From an uncultured Elusimicrobium sp. (GTDB taxonomy: Bacteria; Elusimicrobiota; Endomicrobiia; Endomicrobiales; Endomicrobiaceae), in assembly GCA_902761395.1 (NCBI GenBank), contig CACWKJ010000021.1, positions 1-13,428 on the forward strand: DNA of 13,428 nucleotides, written 5' to 3'. Position numbers and translations under genes: made by a program. The notes beneath the pieces are model-generated. The model did no database searches. It saw only the letters and a list, made by a program, of their open reading frames with translations, and had not been told where the DNA came from. Positions 6,402 through 13,428 of the stretch are shown one piece after another (the stretch's first letter is position 1; each line of letters begins with the position of its first letter).

Positions 6402-7214
6402 ATGCTTATAGGAATAATACCTGATGTTCACCAAACAACACACTTTATCAAAATGGTTGAAAACAATATCAACCGGTTGGATAAACTTGTTTTTTTGGGC
6501 GACTATGTCGATAACTGGTTGGAAAAAATATGGTGGCACATTCCTGAACATAATCCCGTAAACACAATAAATAAAGTTGTATCTTACAAACAAAATTATC
6601 CCGATAAAATCGATTTGCTTTTGGGTAACCACTGTTTATCTTATTTATCAAAAAATCCCAAATCGAAACTTGTAAGCGGGCACCAACATGAACACGACAA
6701 AGAAATCGCACAAGCATTTTTGAATAACATTGAACATTTTAAAATTGCCGTGGAATATGACGGTTGGGTAATATCCCATGCCGGTTTTTCAAACACTTGG
6801 GTAAACAACCAAAAAGAAAAAGGATTTGATCCCGATAAAGAAAATATTATTGATTGGTGCAACAAAATGTTATTGAAAAAAAACTTTCATTATTTCGATT
6901 GGACCGGAAAGTTAAGTCCCAGCGGTGACGAAGTTACACAAACTCCCACCTGGATAAGACCTTTTTCACTAATAAAAGACTCTTATTTTCCCAACCAGTT
7001 GGTAGGCCACAGCGAAACAAAATTCGCACCGATATTTGTTAATAACAAAAATACAAACTTGATTCTTGTTGATTCCCCGGAACATACCTGCTACTTTGAA
7101 CTTAACACAAACAAACAACCGAAATTCGAAACGGTACAAACCGTTTTGAAAAACATTAAAAAGAAAAACAAAGAAATGAACGATATGAAAGCAAAACAGG
7201 GAATAAAGATATAA
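6402..7214 (+). CDS. Calcineurin-like metallophosphoesterase
   Basis: 270 residues, cytoplasmic. The metal-binding set of the metallophosphoesterase superfamily is complete: PDVH (Asp8, His10), GDYVDNW (Asp34), GNH (Asn76, His77), SHAG (His126) and GHSE (His203). GDYVD and GNH resemble the Ser/Thr-phosphatase/diadenosine-tetraphosphatase side of the family (which has GDYVDRG and GNHE), but the exact substrate cannot be told. The C-terminal 25 residues are Lys-rich and probably flexible. The ATG at 6402 is required, since the next Met (residue 18) would remove motif I. It is a single-gene unit, divergent from ilvBNC and convergent with barrel gene B. Confidence 0.88.
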   Translation: MLIGIIPDVHQTTHFIKMVENNINRLDKLVFLGDYVDNWLEKIWWHIPEHNPVNTINKVVSYKQNYPDKIDLLLGNHCLSYLSKNPKSKLVSGHQHEHDKEIAQAFLNNIEHFKIAVEYDGWVISHAGFSNTWVNNQKEKGFDPDKENIIDWCNKMLLKKNFHYFDWTGKLSPSGDEVTQTPTWIRPFSLIKDSYFPNQLVGHSETKFAPIFVNNKNTNLILVDSPEHTCYFELNTNKQPKFETVQTVLKNIKKKNKEMNDMKAKQGIKI

Positions 7215-7230
7215 TTAATAAAAAAACAAA

Positions 7231-7264
7231 AAAACACAGAAAGAATATTTTCTTTCTGTGTTTT
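7231..7264. terminator. Bidirectional terminator
   Basis: A perfect 14-bp stem, AAAACACAGAAAGA (7231-7244) and TCTTTCTGTGTTTT (7251-7264), encloses a 6-base loop with A/T-runs at both edges. It lies 16 bases after the phosphoesterase stop and 20 bases after the end of the convergent barrel gene, so it serves both. Confidence 0.93.
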
Positions 7265-7284
7265 AATTAATTGTTTTTTTATTA

Positions 7285-7875
7285 TTATATTGTAAATTTG
7301 TAACCAATGTTGAGTGACGTTACACTATATTCCAAATTAAAATCATCATCAGGTTCATTTATAGTACTGTTAGATGACGAGAATATAAGTTCAACTAAAA
7401 CTACATCTTTTATTATTGTACCGAAACCTGTACCTAAATATAATCCGCTGTCCATCGATGGTTCTTGTCCATTAACCTTACATCTTCCCATACTCAAACC
7501 TATTTGGCCTATAAAATATACACTCGAAAATATATCGGATTTTGTTTTTATTTCAGGTTTTACCGCCAAATAAATATTTGTTGTTCCACCTTTAGGTTTG
7601 TCGCCGCCAAGTTTTGCTTTTGTCTCCGTATCAAAAAGGTAATTTGCACCAACACCTACAGACAAACAATCTATTACTCCATAAAAAAATTCTGCACCCA
7701 ACATAAAAGGCATATCTGTTTTGAAAACGCTATATGCATCTTTGTCACTGTTTAATGAAACGCTGCTGATTAAACCTAAACCTAATTTTCCGTTAATAGA
7801 CATTTCACCTTTTTCTGCAAATGCAGGTACTACCATTGCTACTGCTAACAACAACACCAATAAACTTTTTTTCAT
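7285..7875 (-). CDS. Small outer-membrane beta-barrel protein (paralogue B)
   Basis: 196 residues with a clear Sec signal peptide (MKKSLLVLLLAVAMVVPAFA, probable cleavage after residue 20). The mature chain has barrel-like alternating strands, Gly-rich segments (LGLGL, GVGANYLF, GTGFG) and a C-terminal strand LNIGYKFTI. It is homologous end to end to the protein at 1589-2188. The function is unknown; small porin-like or structural barrels are possible. AAGGAG lies 7 bases before ATG 7875. Its promoter is full consensus, so high expression is likely. It is a monocistronic gene ending at the shared terminator and divergent from adhE. Confidence 0.83.
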   Translation of the reverse strand: MKKSLLVLLLAVAMVVPAFAEKGEMSINGKLGLGLISSVSLNSDKDAYSVFKTDMPFMLGAEFFYGVIDCLSVGVGANYLFDTETKAKLGGDKPKGGTTNIYLAVKPEIKTKSDIFSSVYFIGQIGLSMGRCKVNGQEPSMDSGLYLGTGFGTIIKDVVLVELIFSSSNSTINEPDDDFNLEYSVTSLNIGYKFTI

Positions 7876-7916
7876 TTATTATCTCCTTATTATAAAGAAT
7901 ATTTCACTATTCGGTT

Positions 7917-7945
7917 ATTATAAAAAATCAACTTGTATTTGTCAA
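7917..7945 (-). promoter_or_regulatory. Promoter of barrel gene B
   Basis: TTGACA (7945-7940), 17-base spacer, TATAAT (7922-7917): both hexamers are perfect consensus. The 5' untranslated region would be about 35 bases. Confidence 0.92.
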
Positions 7946-8070
7946 AAATTGTTTTGCATTTTTTACCGACATTATACATTGTCGTTTAAAATAAGGATAA
8001 AAATCCCAATTAAGCAACACTATTAAAAACTAAAAATATACATAAAATCAATATATTTACAAAATATTTA

Positions 8071-8099
8071 TTGACAAACATATTTTTATATCTTATAAT
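8071..8099 (+). promoter_or_regulatory. Promoter of adhE
   Basis: TTGACA (8071-8076), 17 bases, TATAAT (8094-8099): full consensus. The start is expected near 8106, inside the Rex-type operator. Confidence 0.93.
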
Positions 8100-8102
8100 T
8101 AA

Positions 8103-8120
8103 TCGTGAAATTAATCACAA
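8103..8120 (+). promoter_or_regulatory. Rex-type operator over the adhE start site
   Basis: TCGTGAAATTAATCACAA is an 18-base near-palindrome matching the known Rex pattern TTGTGA-N6-TCACAA at all but one outer base. It begins 4 bases after the -10 box, a classic repression position. The rex gene lies on the same transcript downstream. Confidence 0.85.
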
Positions 8121-8138
8121 TAAAAGGAGTGATGAGAT

Positions 8139-10808
8139 ATGCCTAAGAAAAAACAACCTAAAGGGACTGTTACTAAAGCAAAGATAACAGAAACCGAAAA
8201 AGATACCGCACCAAACATTGTTGATACGGTAGAAAAATTAAATGCTTTAATTGCCAGAGTAAAAAAAGCTCAAACGGAATATGCAAATTATTCCCAGGAA
8301 CAGGTAGACAAAATTTTTAAAGCGGCGGCAACCGCAGCAAACAAAGTAAGAATTCCGCTTGCAAGAATGGCTGTGGAAGATACCGGTATGGGTGTTTTGG
8401 AAGATAAGATAATAAAAAATCATTATGCTTCCGAATACATTTACAACAAACATAAATATGCAAAAACCTGCGGAATAATAAGCGAAGACAAAGAAAACGG
8501 TATAAAAATAGTTGCCGAACCTTTGGGAATTATCGCAGGTATCATACCTACAACAAACCCCACATCAACGGCAATATTTAAATCACTTATAGTATTAAAA
8601 ACAAGAAATGCAATTATATTTTCCCCTCACCCCAGAGCAACAAAAAGTACAATAGAAGCGGCAAAAGTTGTTCTCAACGCTGCCGTTGAAGCCGGAGCTC
8701 CGAAAGATATTATCGGTTGGATAGATACTCCTTCAATGGAACTTTCGGATGCTTTGTTACATCATCCTGATATTGCCTGCATCTTGGCAACCGGCGGACC
8801 GGGAATGGTTAAAGCGGCATACTCTTCGGGAAAACCCGCACTCGGTGTAGGCCCCGGAAATGCTTGTGCCGTTATAGATGAAACCGCCGATATCAGAGCA
8901 TCCGTATCTTCAATTATAATGTCTAAAACTTTTGATAACGGTATGATATGTGCTTCCGAACAAGCGGTTGTTGTTGTTGAATCCGTTTACGAAAAAATCA
9001 AAAAAGAGTTTATTTACAGAGGTGCATACCTTGTAAGTAAAAGTGACGAGAAAAAAATGGTTGCACTTCCTTTCATAGATGCAAAAAGAGGAACCGCGCA
9101 TCCTTTAATAGTAGGTCAAACACCTCAAAAAATCGCGGAACTTTCCGGATTTAAAATTCCGCAGGATTCCAAATTGTTGTTATGCGAAAGACCGAAAGTG
9201 GATTGGAACGATCCTTTTTCAAGAGAAAAACTTTCACCTATATTAACAATGTACAAAGCAAAGAACTTTGAACAGGCAACGGAAATGGCTTACGAACTTG
9301 TATCCAAGGGCGGACCCGGTCACACTTCCGTTTTGTACACGGATGCAAGAGTAAAAGAAAGAATAAACGTTTTTGCGGAAAAAATGCCTTCCTGCCGTGT
9401 ATTAATTAATACACCGTCATCGCAAGGCGGTATAGGAGATATTTACAACTTTAAACTTGAACCTTCGTTATCGCTCGGATGCGGATCGTGGGGCGGCAAC
9501 TCGATATCGGGAAATATCGGAGTAGAACATTTGTTAAATTACAAGACTGTAGCCGAAAGGAGAGAAAATATGTTATGGTTTAAAGTTCCGCAAAAAATAT
9601 ATTTTAAGAGAGGATGCTTGGACCTTGCTCTTAAAGAACTTAAAGGTAAAAAAAGAGCATTTATCGTTACAGACCGTTTCTTGTTCAATTCCGGTGCTGT
9701 TGAAAATATTACCGATGTTTTGGATGAAATGGAAATAGATCATCAAATGTTTTTCGATGTTAAACCGGACCCGACACTTGCAACAATAGATGAAGCTCTT
9801 ACAATGATAAGAACTTACGAGCCGGACGTAATTATCGCGTTGGGCGGCGGTTCACCTATGGATGCCGGTAAAATTCTTTGGTTGTTGTATGAACAACCGG
9901 ACGTAAACTTTGAAGATATTTCCATGAGGTTTATGGATATAAGAAAAAGAATTTGCCAAATACCGGATTTAGGTAAAAAAGCCACTATGGTATGTATACC
10001 GACAACATCGGGTACAGGTTCGGAAGTTACACCTTTTTCAATTATTACCGATGAAAAAACACATTACAAATATGCAATTGCAGATTATGCTTTAACACCT
10101 AACATGGCAATTGTCGATCCTAACTTTGTTGACAGTATGCCTCAGGGATTAACCGCTGCTTCCGGTATAGATGCGTTGGTACATTCGTTGGAAGCATACG
10201 TTTCCTGCATGGCAACAAACTTTACAAACTCCAACGCTTTGGAAGCAACAAAACTTGTGTTCAAGTATCTTCCCCGTTCATACAAAGACGGTAAAAAAGA
10301 TCCCAAGGCAAGAGAAAAAATGCATTACGCCGCAACAATAGCAGGTATGGCTTTTGCAAATGCTTTCTTGGGATTATGTCATTCTATGGCACATAAGCTC
10401 GGCGCAATGTACAACATTCCGCACGGCGTGGCAAATGCACTTTTAATAAGACAAATTATAAAATTCAATTCCAACGACAGGCCCAGAAAACAAGCCACGT
10501 TCCCGCAATACAAGTATCCCAACGCAAAAATGAAATATGCACAAATTGCGGACGAACTTGATTTGGGCGGTAAAAACGATGATGAAAAAACAAATAATTT
10601 AATAAAAGCGGTTGATGATTTAATGACAAAAATCAATTTACCTAAATCCATAAAAGAGTTCGGTGTAAAAGAAGACGAGTTCATGAAAAATCTCGATACT
10701 CTTGTGGAAAGAGCATTCGATGATCAATGCACCGGAGCAAACCCTGTTTATCCGTTAATGTCGGAAATTAAACAAATATTCTTAAATGCTTATAACGGTA
10801 TTGTGTAA
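8139..10808 (+). CDS. adhE: Bifunctional acetaldehyde/alcohol dehydrogenase
   Basis: Reduces acetyl-CoA to acetaldehyde and then ethanol, regenerating two NAD+; the family forms cytoplasmic spirosome filaments. 889 residues. ALDH domain (about 27-460): PTTNPTSTAIFKSL, GVGPGNACAVID, catalytic Cys271 in NGMICASEQ. Linker about 460-485 (AERRENMLW). Iron-ADH domain (about 485-889): GGGSPMDAGK (569-578), TTSGTGSEVTPF, and iron ligands Asp678, His682 (GIDALVH), His748 (CHSMAHKLG) and His762 (IPHGVAN). These sit exactly 25 positions after E. coli Cys246 and Asp653/His657/His723/His737, because of a Lys-rich N-terminal extension (MPKKKQPKGT...). GGAG lies 9 bases before the ATG, and the next Met is residue 77, so the start is firm. 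The E. coli-type Ala/Lys-rich C-terminal tail is absent. Intact. Confidence 0.98.
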   Translation: MPKKKQPKGTVTKAKITETEKDTAPNIVDTVEKLNALIARVKKAQTEYANYSQEQVDKIFKAAATAANKVRIPLARMAVEDTGMGVLEDKIIKNHYASEYIYNKHKYAKTCGIISEDKENGIKIVAEPLGIIAGIIPTTNPTSTAIFKSLIVLKTRNAIIFSPHPRATKSTIEAAKVVLNAAVEAGAPKDIIGWIDTPSMELSDALLHHPDIACILATGGPGMVKAAYSSGKPALGVGPGNACAVIDETADIRASVSSIIMSKTFDNGMICASEQAVVVVESVYEKIKKEFIYRGAYLVSKSDEKKMVALPFIDAKRGTAHPLIVGQTPQKIAELSGFKIPQDSKLLLCERPKVDWNDPFSREKLSPILTMYKAKNFEQATEMAYELVSKGGPGHTSVLYTDARVKERINVFAEKMPSCRVLINTPSSQGGIGDIYNFKLEPSLSLGCGSWGGNSISGNIGVEHLLNYKTVAERRENMLWFKVPQKIYFKRGCLDLALKELKGKKRAFIVTDRFLFNSGAVENITDVLDEMEIDHQMFFDVKPDPTLATIDEALTMIRTYEPDVIIALGGGSPMDAGKILWLLYEQPDVNFEDISMRFMDIRKRICQIPDLGKKATMVCIPTTSGTGSEVTPFSIITDEKTHYKYAIADYALTPNMAIVDPNFVDSMPQGLTAASGIDALVHSLEAYVSCMATNFTNSNALEATKLVFKYLPRSYKDGKKDPKAREKMHYAATIAGMAFANAFLGLCHSMAHKLGAMYNIPHGVANALLIRQIIKFNSNDRPRKQATFPQYKYPNAKMKYAQIADELDLGGKNDDEKTNNLIKAVDDLMTKINLPKSIKEFGVKEDEFMKNLDTLVERAFDDQCTGANPVYPLMSEIKQIFLNAYNGIV

Positions 10809-10823
10809 AAAATAAAAACATTC

Positions 10824-10854
10824 GTAAGGGCAGGCAACAAATGTCTGCCCTTAT
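10824..10854 (+). other. Strong stem-loop between adhE and rex
   Basis: TAAGGGCAGGCA (10825-10836) pairs with TGTCTGCCCTTA (10842-10853; one G-U) around loop ACAAA, extendable by a G-U pair. There is no immediate T-run; the next T-run is 9 bases on, after the rex ribosome-binding region. It is therefore more likely an mRNA 3' stabiliser, processing site, partial attenuator or REP-like repeat than a full terminator. Confidence 0.75.
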
Positions 10855-10868
10855 AAGAGGACATTTTT

Positions 10869-11483
10869 ATGAATATACCCGATAAAGTTTTGAACCGTTT
10901 ATCTTTATACCATTTTATACTTGACGATTTAAGAGAAGGCGAACAATATATTTCAAGCAAAAAAATTGCCGAACTGTTAAATATAGATAATTCACAGGTA
11001 AGAAAAGATTTAAAATATCTCGGCAGTTCCGATTTAGGTAAATGTCGTGTAGGTTACGATGCCAAAAAGTTAAAAAAGACAATAGAAGAAAAGTTGGGTT
11101 TCAAGCAGCAACGAAATGCTTTTATTATAGGTGCCGGAAATTTGGGTTCTGCACTTGCCAAGTATAACAGTTTCAAAGATTACGGATTAAATATCGTTGC
11201 AATGTTCGATACGGACACAAAAAAAATAGGTTCTTTCATTAACGGTAAAGAAGTTTTCAATGTAACTAAAGTGGCAACACTTGCAACAAAAATGAAAGTG
11301 GATTTTGCCATACTTACCGTACCCAGAGAAAATGCCAAAACAACGGCAAACTATCTTGCAGGTGCAGGTATAAAAAACATTTGGAATTTTACACCGTGTA
11401 TATTGGATGTTCCGAAAGATATTAAGGTTTGGAATGAGAATCTGATTGGCAGTTTTTTGCAGTTCAATATTGAAAAAAAGTAG
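10869..11483 (+). CDS. rex: Redox-sensing transcriptional repressor Rex
   Basis: Dimeric repressor that binds DNA when NADH/NAD+ is low and releases it when NADH rises. 204 residues. N-terminal winged helix (about 1-75), with ISSKKIAELLNIDNSQVRKDL as the recognition region (cited as ISSKKIAELL and SQVRKDL). Rossmann NAD(H) domain: GAGNLGSAL (88-96), VAMFDTD with the acidic end of beta-2, and KIGSF. The C-terminal domain-swapped helix follows AGIKNIWNFTPCILDVP. AGAGG lies about 8 bases before ATG 10869. It starts 60 bases after adhE with only a stem-loop between, so at least partly co-transcribed and probably self-controlled through the operator at 8103-8120. Confidence 0.96.
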   Translation: MNIPDKVLNRLSLYHFILDDLREGEQYISSKKIAELLNIDNSQVRKDLKYLGSSDLGKCRVGYDAKKLKKTIEEKLGFKQQRNAFIIGAGNLGSALAKYNSFKDYGLNIVAMFDTDTKKIGSFINGKEVFNVTKVATLATKMKVDFAILTVPRENAKTTANYLAGAGIKNIWNFTPCILDVPKDIKVWNENLIGSFLQFNIEKK

Positions 11484-11528
11484 CGAAACGGATTTATCTT
11501 TTAAATAATAATATATCTAAAAACAGAT

Positions 11529-13217
11529 CTACACAATAATATCCGAAAAGCGGTCTTCAAAAACAATTTGTTTCCTGCACAATATTCCGGCAAGTTTGTT
11601 TGTATCATCTACAACTATAACATCCAAAATTTCGTTGGTATGTAAAACAAAAAGGGCTTTATATAAATTTTCTTTTTGGTTAACGGTTACAGGTTCCGGA
11701 TTCATTATATTTTCTATACTGTCATCAGTATTTTTGTTACTGAAAATGTAGTCATCAATTTCTTCTTTTGAAATGCTGCCTGCAACAACATTGTTATCGT
11801 TTAATATCGGTAAAACATTATATTTCGTTTGTTTCATTAAATTCGGTATTTCGGAAATTTTTGTTTTTAATGTTACATTAACAACATTTTTATCCATAGC
11901 ATCAACAACTTTCAGTTCACACAAAGTTTCTTTCTCTTTCGTATTTTGGGATTGTTTCAAAATTAAAGTTGAATATATCGGTTCATGCCCGAACAATTGT
12001 GCAACCAAATCCGCAACGGCAATACTTAACATTACCGGCAAAATATGATGATAATCGCCGGTCAATTCAAAAACCATAACTATGGCGGTTATCGGTGTTC
12101 TTGCAACCGCCGCCAAAAATGCTCCCATACCGACAATGGATATCGTAACCAAATTTATTTCTATTCCGATAACATTTGATATTGAACCTACAATATAACC
12201 CAAAAACGAGCCCAACATTAAAACAGGGAAAAATATTCCCCCTGCAGCACCCGAAGAAAAACATAACGGAGTAACTAAAAATTTTACTGCAAATATTATT
12301 GCTATTAACGAAAGAGTAAATTTGTATTGAAACAATTGTGAAATAAAAATGTTGCCGGAACCTAAAACATAAGGTAAGAAAACACCCACAATACCTATAA
12401 CAAAACCTGCTATTGCAGGCTTTATATAGTTTGGAACTTTTATTTTATCGAACACTTTTTGGTTTAAGAAAATTGTTTTGGCAAACAACACACCGAAAAC
12501 GCCTACAATTATTCCCAACACTATAAAAACAACAAGACTTTCCAACGAAATTTTAGGAAGATTTTGCAGTTCCGGTATAAAAAAAGAGGGATTTTCCCCC
12601 ACAAAATGTCTTGATACGGTTACCGCGGAAACTGTTGCTATAAGAACGGTAAACAATGTTGAAACGGAAAACTTTCTTGTAAGTTCTTCAACGGCAAAAA
12701 TTGTTCCGGCAACAGGTGCATTAAAAGTTGCTCCTATTGCCGAAGCTGCACCTGCAGTTATTAAATTGTGTTGTTTTGTTCCGTTCTTTTTAAATAATCT
12801 TGAAATCACGGCACCGCAACCGGCACCAAGCTGAACACTCGGTCCTTCCCTTCCTAAAGAAAAGCCGCTGCCTATACCTATAACACCAGCTGCAAATTTT
12901 ATAAACATACTTCTGATTCTTATTTTTTTACCCAACCGCATCAATGCCAACTTTACAAAAGGAATACCGCTCCCTTTTGTTTCGGGTGCAACCTTAAACA
13001 CAAGTATTCCCACAATTAAACCTGCCAAACAAGTTATAATCGGGAATACAAATATTTTTGCTATTAACGGAATTTGTGATAAAAAACTTTGGTTAAAAGA
13101 AAACAAATTAGAAATGCACCAATTAAACAATATTACTATTATTCCGGATAAAATCCCCACTAATATTGCTTCTATGATAATTCCCAACTTGGAAAGTTTT
13201 GCAATCTTCAATAACAT
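11529..13217 (-). CDS. ClC-family chloride/proton antiporter with CBS pair
   Basis: 562 residues, inner membrane. Transport domain about 1-420 with the family signatures in order: GSGIP (82-86), GREGPSVQLGAG (122-133) with gating Glu124, FAVEE (174-178) where Glu178 matches the internal proton-path Glu203 of E. coli ClcA, GAAGGIFFPVL (323-332), MVFELTGDYH (381-390) and Tyr415 (central Tyr in IYSTL). Both glutamates favour an antiporter over a channel (inference). The cytosolic tail, about 434-562, is a CBS pair (VVDAMDKNVV... and IENIMNPEPV...), often nucleotide-binding in this family. The ATG at 13217 has no Shine-Dalgarno sequence and a -10 box right upstream; no other in-frame Met precedes residue 93. 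It is convergent with rex, with a 45-base gap and no clear terminator. Confidence 0.95.
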   Translation of the reverse strand: MLLKIAKLSKLGIIIEAILVGILSGIIVILFNWCISNLFSFNQSFLSQIPLIAKIFVFPIITCLAGLIVGILVFKVAPETKGSGIPFVKLALMRLGKKIRIRSMFIKFAAGVIGIGSGFSLGREGPSVQLGAGCGAVISRLFKKNGTKQHNLITAGAASAIGATFNAPVAGTIFAVEELTRKFSVSTLFTVLIATVSAVTVSRHFVGENPSFFIPELQNLPKISLESLVVFIVLGIIVGVFGVLFAKTIFLNQKVFDKIKVPNYIKPAIAGFVIGIVGVFLPYVLGSGNIFISQLFQYKFTLSLIAIIFAVKFLVTPLCFSSGAAGGIFFPVLMLGSFLGYIVGSISNVIGIEINLVTISIVGMGAFLAAVARTPITAIVMVFELTGDYHHILPVMLSIAVADLVAQLFGHEPIYSTLILKQSQNTKEKETLCELKVVDAMDKNVVNVTLKTKISEIPNLMKQTKYNVLPILNDNNVVAGSISKEEIDDYIFSNKNTDDSIENIMNPEPVTVNQKENLYKALFVLHTNEILDVIVVDDTNKLAGILCRKQIVFEDRFSDIIV

Positions 13218-13225
13218 AATGCAAT

Positions 13226-13231
13226 ATTATA
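13226..13231 (-). promoter_or_regulatory. -10 box of the ClC gene (possible leaderless start)
   Basis: TATAAT (13231-13226) ends 8 bases before ATG 13217, placing the start at or beside the codon. No good -35 is seen at 16-18 bases (AAACCT at 17). An activator or an extended element may compensate. Confidence 0.5.
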
Positions 13232-13278
13232 CTACTTTTAGGAAAGAAAGGTTTATCATCCTTTTTTACAACAAATTT

Positions 13279-13307
13279 ACGACAAGATGTTGTCGTGTTT
13301 TTTATAA
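13279..13307. promoter_or_regulatory. Perfect palindrome upstream of the ClC gene, T-run on plus strand
   Basis: ACGACAAGATGTTGTCGT (13279-13296) has 7-bp perfect arms and a 4-base centre, followed on the plus strand by GTTTTTT. It could be a small terminator for plus-strand transcription or an operator about 50 bases upstream of the ClC -10 box. Confidence 0.5.
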
Positions 13308-13428
13308 AGTACTATTTTTTAGTAAAACTTTCCCCTTTGGCAGTAATCAAGGGCGTGTAGAAATAATTACATGTACAATTAAATCCGTTTTTATAGCGAC
13401 CTTAATATTTTGGTTATAATTTTGCAAC
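13297..13428. other. Intergenic end of window
   Basis: No gene is supported. It contains an A/T hairpin TACTA-TTTTT-TAGTA (13310-13324) and a plus-strand TATAAT (13415-13420) without a convincing -35, which may belong to a gene beyond the edge. Confidence 0.4.

Noticed and set aside
8132..8146. Four-codon upstream reading frame (ATG AGA TAT GCC TAA) overlapping the adhE start
   Set aside because: It is too close to GGAG for efficient initiation and has no leader-peptide character; probably chance.
11484..11528. Terminator between convergent rex and ClC genes
   Set aside because: Only a 4-bp ATCT/AGAT stem and A/T runs are visible; not enough to call.
13114..13419. Plus-strand frame of 101 codons at the right edge
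   Set aside because: It overlaps the ClC 5' end antisense, has no recognisable motif and includes the palindrome and T-run.

Overview
This window is AT-rich, gene-dense bacterial chromosome. The two small proteins with signal peptides and beta-barrel character indicate a diderm (Gram-negative-type) cell. AdhE together with the NADH sensor Rex indicates an anaerobic fermenter. The source cannot be named from the sequence; an Elusimicrobiota/Endomicrobia-like or other low-GC diderm gut lineage would fit (weak inference). No transposase, integrase, phage gene, CRISPR array, tRNA or rRNA was seen.

Left half, minus strand: branched-chain amino acid synthesis. A perfect sigma70-type promoter (6249-6277) drives a complete T-box riboswitch (about 5959-6243) with a GUC (valine) specifier, followed by ilvB (4234-5934), ilvN (3743-4237) and ilvC (start 3687). 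A strong hairpin terminator at 2617-2650 ends the operon. After a 500-base, repeat-filled spacer come a small outer-membrane barrel gene (1589-2188) and ilvD (1-1548, cut by the window edge). Two of the four enzymes carry small deletions. ilvC is frameshifted about 38 codons before its normal end. ilvD lacks seven highly conserved residues near its N-terminus. The control region, ilvB and ilvN look intact, so the pathway is either newly damaged, decaying, or affected by assembly error.

Middle: a plus-strand calcineurin-like phosphoesterase (6402-7214) appears to have a leaderless mRNA. It converges through a shared bidirectional terminator on a second minus-strand outer-membrane barrel gene (7285-7875), which is a paralogue of the one beside ilvD.

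Right half: adhE (8139-10808) and rex (10869-11483) form a plus-strand pair. adhE has a perfect promoter with a Rex-type operator over the start site, so the locus looks like an autoregulated NADH/NAD+-responsive fermentation switch. A convergent minus-strand ClC chloride/proton antiporter with a CBS pair (11529-13217) closes the window. Its start is also preceded only by a -10 box, and an 18-base perfect palindrome lies upstream.

The most notable points are the paired lesions in ilvC and ilvD under an intact valine T-box, the T-box in an apparently diderm genome, the barrel paralogue placed within the ilv cluster, the adhE-rex feedback loop, and the two candidate leaderless genes. I found no clearly new multi-gene system.
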